Source of the DNA: Gymnopus androsaceus JB14
Taxonomy: Eukaryota > Basidiomycota > Agaricomycetes > Agaricales > Omphalotaceae
Reading direction: 5' to 3'
Assembly: GCA_009733575.1 (NCBI GenBank)
Contig: ML769653.1
Location: 28,777 to 92,776, forward strand
DNA length: 64,000 nucleotides
A program made the translations under genes and the position numbers. Shown here one piece after another: positions 12,633-24,559 of the stretch. Under the pieces are notes generated by a model, which was given only the letters and a program-made list of their open reading frames with translations, was not told the DNA's origin and ran no database searches. The first letter of the stretch is position 1; every line of letters begins with the position of its first letter.

Positions 12633-13586
12633 ATGTCCTCCCAAGCCCTCACCATATCCGCCAAACCCTCCACTCTCGCCTCCCTAACAAACCACTTCCG
12701 CCCTCATCGTGGCGAAGCCCTAGTTCGCTTACGCTCCAACGCATTTGGCTTGATCTCCATTTTCATCTCCACATGGATACTTCCTATTCCCTCTATCATA
12801 ACCGCTATACGCATATTTTCATCTGGGAACGATGATTCTTCTGGGATGGATGGCGGCGCGCCAAGGGATGAATGGAGTGTTAGAAAGGTCATTTGCGTGT
12901 TAGGTTCGTTTCGTTTCGAGCTTTGTTTTTTTTTTTTGTATACGTGAAATAACCAATTCCATTCTATTTTACAGAGCTAGGACTTGTCACAGTGCTTGCA
13001 TATAACATCCTCGAAGCCTCTTACGCGCTTAAATACCCAAGAAAACCTCTTCCCCCTTCCAACGTCTCACCTGTGAAGAAACCAGGCCCACAAGGCGTGT
13101 TCTCGCCTGGTTCCGCAAAGAAACCATTCAGCATAATATCTCCCAGCGTACGTGCAGGATTCATTTTCTTCTTAACATCTCTCTAACATCTTAGATACCT
13201 ATGACCCTTTCAGGCAACTCCAACATCCAAATCCAAAATCTTCCCATACTCCCCAGGCCAATCTCTCGCCTCTCTCTCCCAATCAACGCAATACCCCGCA
13301 TCTCCTATGAGCTCACCTTCTCACATCATCCGGTATTCGATGCCTGGCCGTCCTTCGGAAGGAACTATCAATGCCTCTATCTCGTCTTCGACATCCACGA
13401 TGCCACCGACACCGAGTCCTAGTAGAACATTAGCGTCAGCATATCGAGGAAAACACGCGTCTAGTTTTAATGGTGGACGTAAGTTGCCATTCATCTTATC
13501 TGGCCTGTCTAATGGTGTACATAGGTCCGGTAGACGGCAACTTCCTTACGCAGATGGCTTCTAGCGAGGATGAGGATGAAGAATGA
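12633..13586 (+). CDS. Pom34-like nuclear pore membrane protein (NPCC family)
   Basis: Four exons join in phase. Exon 1 runs from the ATG at 12633 to about 12904. Exon 2 starts at 12975 (ELGLVTVLAYNILEASYALK). Exon 3 starts near 13214 (ATPTSKSKIFPYSPGQ). Exon 4 encodes VDGNFLTQMASSEDEDEE and the stop at 13584-13586. Two hydrophobic helices sit near the N-terminus (around FGLISIFISTWILPIPSIIT and the exon 1/2 junction). They are followed by a long Ser/Pro-rich region with FSPGSAKKPFSIISPS, PTPSPSRTLASAYRGKH and an acidic end. This two-TM plus Ser-rich tail layout fits fungal Pom34, which anchors the pore ring in the nuclear envelope. The assignment rests on layout and motif feel rather than a unique signature; no frameshift was seen. 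Confidence 0.55.
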
Positions 13587-13673
13587 TTTACGATTCTTTC
13601 ATGTATAACGATAAAAATTCATCTCGTGCACTTTAAAGCATCGCGATAATGCATGGATATATTATATACTATA

Positions 13674-15462
13674 CTAAATAGGCGCAGGAATACGTCCCTC
13701 CATAATCTGCGGCCAGTTGGCATTCTCGTCCAACACGGGAGGTGCACCCTCTAGCGTGCCCAAAATTCCCTGCCAGACAAACGCCTTGGGATTACCACCA
13801 CTCTCTGTGTATTTCGCCAAGAACAATTCATCATTTGCGGCTATAATATAATAAAAACCATCGATTAGCTGCTCAGATGAAGGTCAATCGACTCAATCCA
13901 CTTACGCGCAGATAATGCATTATCCCGCATCCACGTCTCAAACACAGACGCAGCTTCCCGAAGGCTGAATTCCTCCGGCACAGGCAGGTTCATCAGACCT
14001 TTAGAGTACTCTTGAAGAATCTTTGACCGTTTCGAGTATGGACTTCTAGGATGTATCCCCGCTAGACCGAGTTCGTCCAAAAGTTCATTGGGAATGGGGA
14101 ACGCTGGGTCCGCAGCAGTGACTGCACCTAGCACCGCTCCTTTCTGGAAAGATCGCTTCCCTGAAGCGAATTCGAGGATATACCGCGGAATAGCAAGATG
14201 GTATGGTCGAATAGCGGAAAAGTGGGGATCGCGGTAGGTGGTTTTCTCGTTGTAGATGGCTTGGAAATCGTCTACGGCTAGGAGAACGGGGATTCTAGAT
14301 GGACCGTATACGTTCGTTATCGGTGAATGTAATTGAGAAAAAATCAAAACGCACTTGCTCTGTTGACAGAGTTCATTGAGGAGTGTTTCGAGGGCCACAG
14401 AAGCCAACGCTGGTTCCTTTGCGCCAGCCGATGCGAGCTGTGCGAGCGTAGTCCCAGAAGCAAAAGATCGACGGTCAAAATTCAGACCATGTCGCATCGT
14501 CAGCGTTTGTAGATTTGCAGAATTGACTTCGAGAATCCTTCGAAGTGTTTGCGATGCAAAATTTGGTTGAAGGTAGGTTTGTGTGCGGAGATCGTATGAG
14601 TGGGTGGTGGTCGAGTTGACTGTGGTCTTGGCTTTGAAAGAAATTAGAACGGAGTAGAGTAAAGTGCAAGAAGACGTACCTCGAGGGATATATATCACGA
14701 TCCAATCCTTTGCTAAACAATACTGAACAGCCTGGAGCAGTAAAAAGCTCTTTCCGCACCCCGAGGGACCAGTGAGAACGTATCTTGTCTTGCGGCTTGG
14801 TCCAGCAGCTGCTTCATCGAGCTCTTGGGCGGTAAAAATAGTGATATTTCTAATCACCGAGCATCTTTGAGAAAGTAGACGGAACTACAAGCGGTTTCAT
14901 GAGCTTTTTTTTGGACGGACAGATATAAACCAATGTCGGTACCTCGAGTAACATCTGTTTCGGTGTACCAAAAAATTTAATTGGGTCATTAGGTATTTGG
15001 TCGAACGCGACGACTTGGCCAATCATGTTCTCCGTCATCAGGTCCTAGCATTCTGCTTTTTCAGAGACGCGATAAGAAGACGTACACCTGCACTTACCGG
15101 CGTGAAGCTTGGGACACTGAGTCGTGATGGTTCGGCTGGTATAGCTGGTGAAGGAGCCATTGAACGGAAAGCCTAGCACAATTCTAATGCATCTATCGAA
15201 TGCGCGCGACGAAACAGGACTCACACCAATCCGGTTCTTTCTGCTAAATGCCTTTTTGTTCCTTTTCGCCCCAGCATTACTGTTATTTACTTTGAATGCA
15301 TTGCCTTCTGTGAAAAATTGAGCATTTCTCATCCCAGCTTGCATACTTGGTACTGACGAGAAGGTGGTGGACCTGCATAGTTTCGAGTATTTGGAAGACA
15401 AATTAACGTTCTCCGGGCTAAGTTTGACTGCAGGAAGACGCTCTAGAAAGCGCAAGAGCCAT
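13674..15462 (-). CDS. rsm23: Mitochondrial small-subunit ribosomal protein mS29 (DAP3 family GTPase-like)
   Basis: DAP3-family sequence is clear: QVVAFDQIPNDPIKFFGTPK, then FRLLSQRCSVIRNITIFT after an intron, the Walker A loop GPSGCGKSFLLLQAVQYCL, IPVLLAVDDFQAIYNEKTTY (Walker B-like DD), and a C-terminal half ending in MEGRIPAPI before TAG at 13674-13676. The family sits in the mitochondrial small ribosomal subunit and binds GTP. The ATG at 15462 begins MALALSRASSCS and is followed, in a shifted frame, by a basic targeting-like stretch (LARRTLICLPNTRNYA), so the N-terminal exon probably contains surplus bases. The body of the gene is intact. At least five introns are inferred. Confidence 0.85.
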
Positions 15463-18400
15463 AGATGACGCGCGCGCTGTAAGCCAGCAGATGAAAGTCG
15501 GAAAAAGAAGACCACGTGTCCGGACTTATCCGATTGTTCCGGAGGATCAACTTGATTCTGAACCACCAAGTTCAACTCAGCGCAACTGCAAAAACACTCT
15601 CATACCCTGAAAGCTTACCATCTCTATTCTGGTCTTGGCTCGTTTCTCTCACAACTAATCCCTGGCCAATCTTTATCTCTCTTTCATTTAATGTACTAAT
15701 GTCTCCGAATCCAATCTTCCACTTGGGCTTCGATGACATTGTGGGCGTCTGTAGGTCCCCAGGCCAACTAGGTATCGCTTAAATCTAGTTCTCCTCGATC
15801 TCTCATGTTGAGATTGACAGCTTTAATAGGCATTCCGGGGGGATGGCTCTTCAAGCTAGTCTCTACTTGGCATCTGTAGCCTTGCTGATCTCCACTCACT
15901 CTCCTATATGACTCAAATATGATGCACGATCGTCGGCTGCTAGTACGTTCTTCATACTTAGATACTTAGATATCGATTTCATTTTACTGATTGGTCGCAC
16001 CGTAGTCGCGTGTCTACAAGCACCGACCCCTTTCTCTTATTATCACGTCCTTGCAACCATCGAAAATTCATCATGGCTGACGACTCTTTTCCTCGCCTTT
16101 AAACGAGGTCATCTAACGGGGACCTTGGTTACTTGCCCGATATGCTAAAAGTGCAGGTAAAATGACACTTATCACACTGAAAAGGTGTGTAATATGTTTT
16201 GGGGCTCATTTCCCGACATACTCAAAGTTTCACCGAATATAAGCAGAGATTGGATCAGCTTCGTTCGTCAATTATTGCGCCAAATGCATCGGCGACAAGG
16301 AAGCTCAATCAACATATCTACTCCGGTACCTTTGATGCACATCTACTGATGCTTCAAAAGCTTGCTTTTGGTATTCAAATCTCGACTTTTCATCTGGAAA
16401 ACTGAAAGCTAAAAAAACTTGGCTTGATCAATAGGGTGAAACCTTGTTGGCGACACGGAGGCAATATCGATCAGGTGTCCTGATAGCGGTTACTACTTAC
16501 TTCAAGGTCTTTTTTTACGACTCGGAGGGAGCTCAAGCAGTTCCCCCATTGCCTATCGTCTATATACATAGCATCGATAACACGAGCGGGCGGGAGAAGG
16601 TTTAATGGGTCACTTTCATTGGTTGTGCTCACGCAGGTGTACGCAGGTGTATTTTTGATTCTTTTGGACCCTCGATTCGACGCTGATATCTTTTCGCAAT
16701 ATGTCGCTGGCTATACTTATCTAGAACTCCGTGTCAGGCCGTGCTTCCTTTCCCCAAAAAGTTTTTTTTCTTCTTTTTTTACACAAAACACGAGTGCGTG
16801 TACCCTGAATCACGGCGACTCTTATATGATCTTGGATCGTCTGCCAGAGCAAGATCAAAAAACGAAGGTCAGAAGAATCAAACCAACTTAAAAGGCAATC
16901 TATCTGGTCCATATCCAGTCTTGACTCTCTCAAATGGGTCGGACCGATCTCTTATATGAGTCATATCCTATCCTCGAATCCCAGTATCGATAACACTGGA
17001 AGCTACTACAGCCCACGATGATAAGAGTACCAGTTTCTACACGTGTATTAGTAACAAACCCCATTTTTGTAGCTCAGAGATAAGTACCGGATTACTTGCA
17101 AATCACGCGAATCATCGCTGGTCGTTTACACGAACGCGTTTCGGTACCTTCCACTAGAAAGGCTCACACAGAATTATATTCCAATAATAACAGAGCTTCG
17201 AATAATTCAAAAGCTTCGCAGCTAATAGTCGAAAAGGAAGATGTCTCTTTTACGTGTATACAGTATAGTATTCCAGTGAAGTTCAAGTGAGAATGAGAAT
17301 GAATCGGAGTTGCGCAGATTCAAATTTATGGTTCACGCCAGCGTGAAGTCGGAATTCATAGTTTTTTGGCAGATGTATGTGAACTGTATGTATGTAGACG
17401 GGCGTTCATCGAGAGATGATAATGAGCCTGTGAGAGTAAGTAGCAGTACGATGCGGATATCACCATGTAGAGCCAGAGCGCTGGTGAGCGCGAAGAGTAG
17501 AATACCTGGGATCAGCGTTTTAGCTATAATAGTCAGCTCCTATCTACATAGCGGTGGTAGGTAGTTTACCTCGGGAGTGTTGCTACACGTGAGATAGAAG
17601 CAAGGTTAAGCGCAGGGTTAAGCGCCCAAGCGTTTCAAAGTTTGAAGATCTATGAGATGATAATGATAAAAAAAACTTGCGGTCAGGCTGAGCATGCTCA
17701 TAAATCTCTCTGAGAAGTGAAAACAAATTCAAGCCAATTTAGCTCTCCGTTACAGCCGGATTGAAAATCGTCGAATCCAAGGGTCGTGAAATTCGAGGGT
17801 TAAGCGGTTGAGCAACTGTACTTTATTGGTGCGAATAATGTATCCAGCACCACAGGGGATCCTCAGTCCTTGCAAGGGTCATGATAGTTCGAAGGAGAAC
17901 AAGTACTGAATAATCTATCCGTTTCCCCCGGATGGGAGAGACACAACTTGATTGAAAGTGCACGATGCATGTACAGTATGCACTTACGCCGCCGCGGTAG
18001 GCAAAGTGCTTCGGCGGAGCAGGTATCTATATGTCGGACAATGACGGTGCATTTGCACTGTAGTTCATGCAGCCCTCTTGATCCACGGAAAAACGAATCT
18101 CAATTGGGGCAGAAATCCGTACTATGCCATTTTGGGACCGGTTGACGAGCGGACCGCAAAAAACATCATAATGTACTTGCTTTTAATTCATTTGATCAAT
18201 CCATCGTTTTCTGCAAGGTGGAGGATCCTGGAAAGTTTGAATAACTAAATATATTGCTCGTGTATGCATGAAAGACCTTATGCTAAAGACCCCGGCCCTG
18301 CCAGACATCATCGAGAACCTGCATCTATGTATAGACAGCTGAAGTATGTACTAGTACAGCTGGAATTTCCGACAATCATCGAGACTCAGGTAGTTCGAGT

Positions 18401-19276
18401 CCAGACAAATTACTATGACGAGTAAAGAGAAATAGTTTGAGGACCTGGACCCTTAGCTCTCCGCTATGGGTCCAAGAGTTGTTCTTACAACTCAATCAAA
18501 GACGGATGTACCTTTAAGGCTTTTATGAACCAGGAGTTAGGTCTTGCATCATCATAAGCGTTTCCACTCAACTCAGCCCTGTACTTGATCATGATTCCTC
18601 CGTGTTGAATGGTTTCAGCAATAAGACATGGCATTATTTGTTGACAGAGCGGGTTACTATGATTCGGAGGATGAAACTGTTCACCTCCTAGATAGCTAAT
18701 GCAGGTTCAAGGCAAACCGTTCGAAGAAAAACTCGTGGATGACCGCCGGCACTCTGAAGGAAGGAAGATCTGAACAGGGACCAGCACACCCCCAAACGTC
18801 ACTCGAAAAAAACGAGGGTCCGTTTCAAAAGATGGCAGACCCTGGCGGCGAGCTGCTGATATCAATAGGACAATAGTATGATCAGGCCAACCAAAGACGC
18901 TCTAGTTTCTCAAAGGCGAAGAACAACGAAAAAAGACAAATACAATATAGCGTAGATTGAATGTAGTTGGAGTAATATGATATGAGATGCGACTGTAGGA
19001 GATCTATGTAAATGCTAAAAACCCAAACCCAAAACCAATGCGAGTGAAACAAAAGATGACCATGATGATAGCGAACGAGAGCAGATGATAGATACAATGC
19101 GAGAATTTTCGAAAAAGTCTAGACTGGCTAGTGGAGGATAGTGGAAACATGCAGCAACAAAGTCCCGCAAAGGAAAGATGAAGTCTATGTAGTGAGGTAG
19201 CACAAATGAAGAAAGCGAGAACAGGGGTACTGTTCATTTTGATTTTTGCTGCGAACAGCATCAGAAAGCCCACGTC
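15463..19276. other. 3.8-kb gene-poor interval
   Basis: No frame longer than about 90 codons and no recognisable family was seen on either strand. It contains several short homopolymer runs, a hairpin of GGACCC/GGGTCC arms near 18448-18475 and a B-box-like TAGTTCGAGTCC at 18391 without a tRNA fold. It may hold non-coding transcripts or worn-out transposon DNA. Confidence 0.45.
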
Positions 19277-19679
19277 TTATCCTCTTGTAAGACGAGATGA
19301 GCTCACCGGTTTGCGCATCATCAATGGATTGGAATCGCAATTTGATGATGAAGCCTGAAAGGATGTTAGAAAAGGGCGGGTAGATGAGAAACGAAGACAT
19401 GACATACGGGAGCGTACTGAGCGGGCTGCATATTTTGGGGTGGATAAGAACCCGTGTTTTTGGAAGCAATGGCTTTCTGAAGCTAACAAAGAAACATATC
19501 GGTTAGTATTGGGACGATGAGAACAAAGCGCAGCGTACCTTAGCCTGGCTCTCCTGTGCGTATTTCCCGTACATATTCGCGTGCAACGGAATATTGGACA
19601 TGCTCGTCACGTTAGGAAGCGTGTGCAGAGAGTTGGAAAGGCTGGGATATGAGACGATGTTCTGTCCGTTGTTGCCCAT
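19277..19679 (-). CDS. Small spliced hypothetical protein
   Basis: Three exons join in phase 0. The ATG at 19679 gives MGNNGQNIVSYPSLSNSLHT; an intron follows ESQAK; exon 2 reads LQKAIASKNTGSYPPQNMQP; exon 3 begins ASSSNCDSN and ends SSSRLTRG at a TAA. Both introns have good GT and AG ends of about 55 bp. The protein is about 100 residues, polar and Asn/Ser/Gln-rich, with no domain recognised. An alternative acceptor would place exon 3 in the frame FIIKLRFQSIDDAQTGEL, ending near 19185; that frame looks equally protein-like, so the C-terminus is uncertain. Confidence 0.45.
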
Positions 19680-21551
19680 TATGAATGTTGTGCTGGTCTG
19701 ATCGGGGAGCGTGGAAAGACGAAAGAGATAAAGATTCGTAAAGAAGACCAAAGAGAGTGGACAAAGGGGATGAACAGAGAGCACAAAGAACCGCTAGGTG
19801 ATGAGAGGGATAGGGAAAAAAATAATTGTTCAGGCGCGCTTATATTCACCGATCGGAGAAAAGCGCGTGACTGCTTGCTCAACTCACAACCTTCATCTGC
19901 AGCGAGGCGATACCTGCTTCATTTTCCGTGTGGTGCATCTATTACAGCAGCTTGCGATCTTCACATGAGCTAAATGGTGGTCGTAAAGTAACATCTCCGT
20001 ACCCGGACACGATAAGCCTTTGCAGATTTAGACACATGCCACGCTAGATCTTTCATTCGTCTCTATAGATTCCACGGTACTTCCCGGGCAAGCCGTGTAC
20101 CAAAAGGAAAGGGAAAAAATAGGATCTTTCCTTCGCCTTGAGGCGTACGGGCTATCAGGCACTGTTATGGATTTTTGGGGTGTTCATTTTGCGAACAAGG
20201 CCGCTACTTCATCCCTGCAGCCGTCTACATTACCCTTCCCGGTGAGCGCATTCCCTTTACCTTTACTCACATTCTTGAGAAACAGCAGGCAACAAGTGCC
20301 GTTCAGGTTAATCCTCGGACGAGGTATGCTCGATATCATTTCTAGTCGTAGTCACTTAGGTTGGCTTGTGCGCGATATCATCTCGGAGATGCAAAAAAAA
20401 AATATGCTACCACCCTCATCGATGAACTTCTAGCTCACGGTTTCCTCATTTTTTCCCATTTCTGGCAAAGTATTGCTGCTTGCAATCTCACGAGAGAGTC
20501 CGCCTGCTTGAGACTTTACCGCACTATCTCCTTGGTATTCCAGTTTTCTTTATGACGTTTCAACCCACAGGGTTCATGTTATTTCACTAATAGTAATACT
20601 AATTGACGGGTAGTCTGTCTCAACTTGTCCGCGATGCCGATGTATAGGTCCCAACTTGCCATTTTTAACTTCTCTGGACAACACGCTTTGACCATACCCT
20701 GCATCCGTTACAAAGTTAGGAGCAAGGATTGGCTTGTTAACCGTAACCATATCTCCATTGGCCGCATAAGGGGAGATTTATTAATGTACTGTATACTGTT
20801 GCGCGACCACAGCATCAGCAATGGTGTTACCCGTGGCTTGAGCGTTACTTGGATCTACGTCAACCACCTCTCGGACTCAGTCGTCTGGAATCCAAAGGTC
20901 TGGGTAAGGAATACCAGTGCCATTGTCATCGAGTCAGAGGGAGTTCTCCGGGAAAGGATTGTGATACATTGAGGGTTCAAGAACTTCACCCTCCCCCATT
21001 TCTTTATATGACGGAATACGTAGGAAACGATTAATAGTAGCTCAATTTCCCAAAGACTGACTGCGTATTGCGATAGACTTCACATTTATACTCTAGGTTA
21101 GTACATACTGATAACGTCCTCAAAAGAAGCATGCAGCTTCTCTTTTAGAATAGAAGCCTTCTGAGCTCGATCTGCTCGATGTCTTTCTCGAGTTTGTCTT
21201 GCTGTTTGTGAATGTCCTCAATCAGGCGGCCCCGAATGACTACTTTGAAATAAGACCCGACCGCCGAATACGATTGCGCCCTGCCTCGAGCATGCCTATG
21301 GGGTTTAGAAAGCAATAGTCTAAAAGATATTCTCCACGTCTTTCAGTTGTTCGCTCTGGGTGCCATCGTTATTATATAAACCTTCCTTCCTTCCTCGGGA
21401 ATGCTTGGTCATGGGAAATCTGAATGAGATATTACGATTTTTACCATCCATATACACATGCGTCGGGAATCTTACAACATACGTCGGGAATTCAAACTGC
21501 AACCGTAGGCGCGTGCGGTATGTTGTAAAGACTCGGGAGTATCTTGATCAG
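19680..21551. other. Gene-poor interval with one possible relic
   Basis: This lies upstream of the small gene and downstream of the glycyl-tRNA synthetase pseudogene. A plus frame at 20095-20433 (112 codons) has no family resemblance. A minus-strand peptide-like stretch is listed separately at 20650-20990. Otherwise nothing is supported. Confidence 0.4.
20650..20990 (-). pseudogene. Possible coding relic, unidentified
   Basis: Read on the minus strand, one frame gives natural-looking protein (GTGIPYPDLWIPDD, then VREVVDVDPSNAQATGNTIA, then ISPYAANGDMVTVNKPI and LAPNFVTDAGYGQSVLS). It is broken by a TGA after PDD and by two stops in TTAATAA. The TGA sits where an Arg CGA would fit. The family is not recognised and the limits are approximate. 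Confidence 0.3.
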
Positions 21552-24190
21552 TCAATGGCCTTCATAGGCAGGCAATCTCCGACCCAATGTTGTCGACCAG
21601 ATCCGTTACTGTCGCAAGAACGTCGTCTATTGAGCCGATACGCTGGCTCATTGTATCACGCTCCCTATAAGATTGAAAGTTGTTAACAGAGAGTTGGCTA
21701 TCGCTAATGACTCAAAAAAACAGCCTCACCTGAGAGTTATGGTCTTGTTTTGGACCGCTGCTTTACGAAACAAACTAGCTAGAAGACGAATGATCACTGG
21801 AGAACATAAAGAAGGGGTACGGATTGCATTGCTTCTGTAGTAACCATATATAGGTATATAGGGAATGGTCTCGACTTGACTCTCGACCCTCGGAAGGGGG
21901 ATAGCAAGGACCAGGGGAAACGCAAACTATAAACCACTCACAAGCAAAATCGATGGCAACACCGTAAGGAGTACCAAGTTCATCGTTTCGGGAATATCGT
22001 TTCCCAATGGATGTATTGGAATCGTCTACGCGGGAGAAGATACCTGCTCGGCGAAGCTTTGATGCTATAAGTAGTATGCATAAGCCAACGTTCGCGAATG
22101 AGATAGATGAGATGAAAGGAAATGGGGGCAAAGACCTCGTTCTTTTCATAAAGATGGGTCCAAAGCAATGTCCGGTCAACGAAAGGGGATGCAGCATACA
22201 AACTTCTTTAACTAGAGGCTCGAATTCCTCTTTGGCACTCAGTGGCACGATAAGGACTTTAGTTGGGGCTACCACAGGTGGTAAAGACAACACCCAAACC
22301 CCAAACAATCGGAAATCAGCATCTGAGAAGGCACGAGTAATAATAGACAAAAATTAAATCATGACGAGTGATGTAAGTGTCTGTTCGAGATGGACGTACC
22401 CCTCGCTCAATGTCTTGCTGTCTGTTCTAATAGGCATGCTCCAACAACGAATACAGAATTCGGCCAAGACCAAATGACGGTTCAATGACATTTGGAGTAT
22501 ATTCACGTACTGGGGAGGATGAAACGAACGTCAGCATTGCACTCGGAAAGCTCCGCGGCTTCGAACTTACCAGATTGCTTGAAAGTTCGACGTTCTACGC
22601 GCAACAGTTCAGGGGATATCTCGAAGTTTTTGCCATCGATAGTGATGGTGGTGGTGGTGGTGCTGTAGGGGTCAAATGGAAGTTGGAAAAGCTTCGTGTA
22701 TGGAGCTGCGGAGCAAACCCCCATCGAACGTTCTTCCTTTAGTTTAATGAGCGCGGGCTCATCTAAAGTCTCTACATGCTTTTGTAGCACTGTCGCGTCC
22801 TACTTTAAGGTCTTGCCTAAGGTCTTCTTGTCGAATTCTGCAACCTCCTTCTCCGTCACTATAGGTTGCTTCAAAGCCTCTCGGACAACGAGGGGATGCT
22901 GAGTGCGCTGTTAAATCATAGGCTGCCCGATCTGCACATTCTGTCTACCCAGAGTTGTGGATCTCAGTGTCCCAGCAATCTGTAGCGTAACGCGCCATTT
23001 CGTTGCTCATATGCTGTCAGAACCTTAGACGATCAGGGTTAATCCCGATTTCACCAAGAACAGGTGAATTCTGGCCATGAAATATGCAAGCGTCTCGCTG
23101 GCGTGATACCCTTCTCCACCGCCTCGCCATACTCATTTTCATGGGCGTGGCGCTACCCGCCGACTGTACATGTCTGTTGAAAAGGACCAGTTCAACATCT
23201 CGCATTTCCTTGAACCTTGGATGAGACTTGTCTTCTGGGTCAACGAAATGCTCAATTTCGGCCATAGTCAATTCTCGGACACGCAGAAGACCGGCCCTGG
23301 GTGATATTTCGTTTCTGAAGCTTCTCCCTATCTGGGCGGAGGCGAACGGTACGCGACCGTTGTTGTAATCAAGGAGACGGGAAAAGTTTATGGAATGGCC
23401 TTGTGCTGTTTCGGGACGGAGGAAGCTAAAGAATAAGACTATCAGCACAACGTTTGCCAAAACGGTTCATAACTTTAAGCCTTACCCGGGACGTTGACCG
23501 GTGGGACCAAATACTGCTAGCGAACATGAGATTGGATTCTTGAGGCTCTGTCACCTCATTATCGGCATCAAGGTTCCTAATGTCGAATTTTCGGCACAGG
23601 TTGCCCAGCTCTGGACCAGAATAATTATCCAGCTGGAGAAATATCAGTAGACTGAATATAGGGGATCAATCGACGCGTACTTGAGCCAAAGTAACCTCAT
23701 AACTTGGTCAGCGAGTTGCACCGCTGTGATTTTACCCGCTTTCTTCTTCTTCCTTTTATCCTTCTTATCCTCCTTTGCAGGTGAGGCAGCTTGACCTCGT
23801 GCCTCCCTATTACCGACCAGTCTAGCTTCCAAAACATTCTTCACGAGATGATCCGCACGGATAACATCACCAGTTTTCACGTCTTTTACCATCCAAGTCT
23901 GAATACAGGAGCTGGGGTTATAATAGTTGTATCGAGCTCGAGCATATCTTCTTCAACGATGAAGTGTTTGCGCCAGTCCGCTATGATATTGGCCTGAAGA
24001 CTTGAGCCGGCCGGGCCATAGTCGTAAAGACCAGCGACACCTAAATAATTTCGACAATGCCCCCGGTGAGAATCAAGAGTTTTATTGACGTACCGCCATA
24101 TATTTCGAATGCAGGCGCGTAGAAAAATCTGCGGCTTAAAAGAGCTTCCAGACGACCTTTAATAAGGGTGTGCCGATTTGTTGACGGTAA
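21552..24190 (-). pseudogene. Decayed copy of cytosolic/mitochondrial glycyl-tRNA synthetase
   Basis: Class II GlyRS sequence is unmistakable: LLSRRFFYAPAFEIYGG, VAGLYDYGPAGSSLQANIIA, MVKDVKTGDVIRADHLVKNV, FLRPETAQGHSINFSRLLDY, motif 2 region ISPRAGLLRVREL...AEIEHFVDPEDKSHPRF, motif 3 VREYTPNVIEPSFGLGRILY and PPVVAPTKVLIVPLSAKEEF, ending RRLPAYEGH. It is not functional as read. In-frame stops lie at 23017-23019 (TGA where the family has Arg before QHM), 22945-22947 (TAG for Trp before TEC), 22800-22802 (TAG) and 22437-22439 (TAG for Trp after EHAY). About 25 bp is missing near 23895 (the SGHVAKF segment), and frameshifts occur near 23509 and 23110-23060. Splice sites are largely preserved, so this is a genomic duplicate, not a retrocopy. 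The 5' end is approximate. Confidence 0.85.
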
Positions 24191-24559
24191 ACATATTGTG
24201 GTCTCTCCTCGAAGCAAATCGAAGGAAGTACTTGGTTAGAAAAGATATAGACGGTGATGGTTTAGACTTACGAAAGAATTAACTCATGCAACGAATCGAT
24301 TAGTGATCCGCCTTGCAAGCGCCGGACATAGATATTAGACGCCCGTCGTCTTAAATTTATGTCGGCGTTATTTAATTCTCTATCTTTCTCGAGCCAGCAC
24401 TGGCACAGAATCGATAATATCCAGAACCGATAATAACCTTTGAACATGTGTTCAACGTGATTTTCCGCAAGAAAAGCATAAGATCGTTTGTCTTGCCAAA
24501 ACCACGAGGCAACCTTCTGTAGCAGTTCGTGTTGACAACTCACCAAACTCTGCACCACC
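24191..24559. promoter_or_regulatory. Promoter interval of the LPMO gene
   Basis: The interval is divergent between the GlyRS pseudogene and the LPMO start at 24560. A 105-codon minus frame at 24268-24585 covers it but shows no family resemblance and is not called. No clear TATA box was found. Confidence 0.35.

Noticed and set aside
18391..18403. TAGTTCGAGTCC as a tRNA T-loop / B box
   Set aside because: No A box at the right distance and no cloverleaf stems upstream.
21552..24190. Processed retrocopy of glycyl-tRNA synthetase
   Set aside because: Introns with GT and AG ends are still present between conserved exons.
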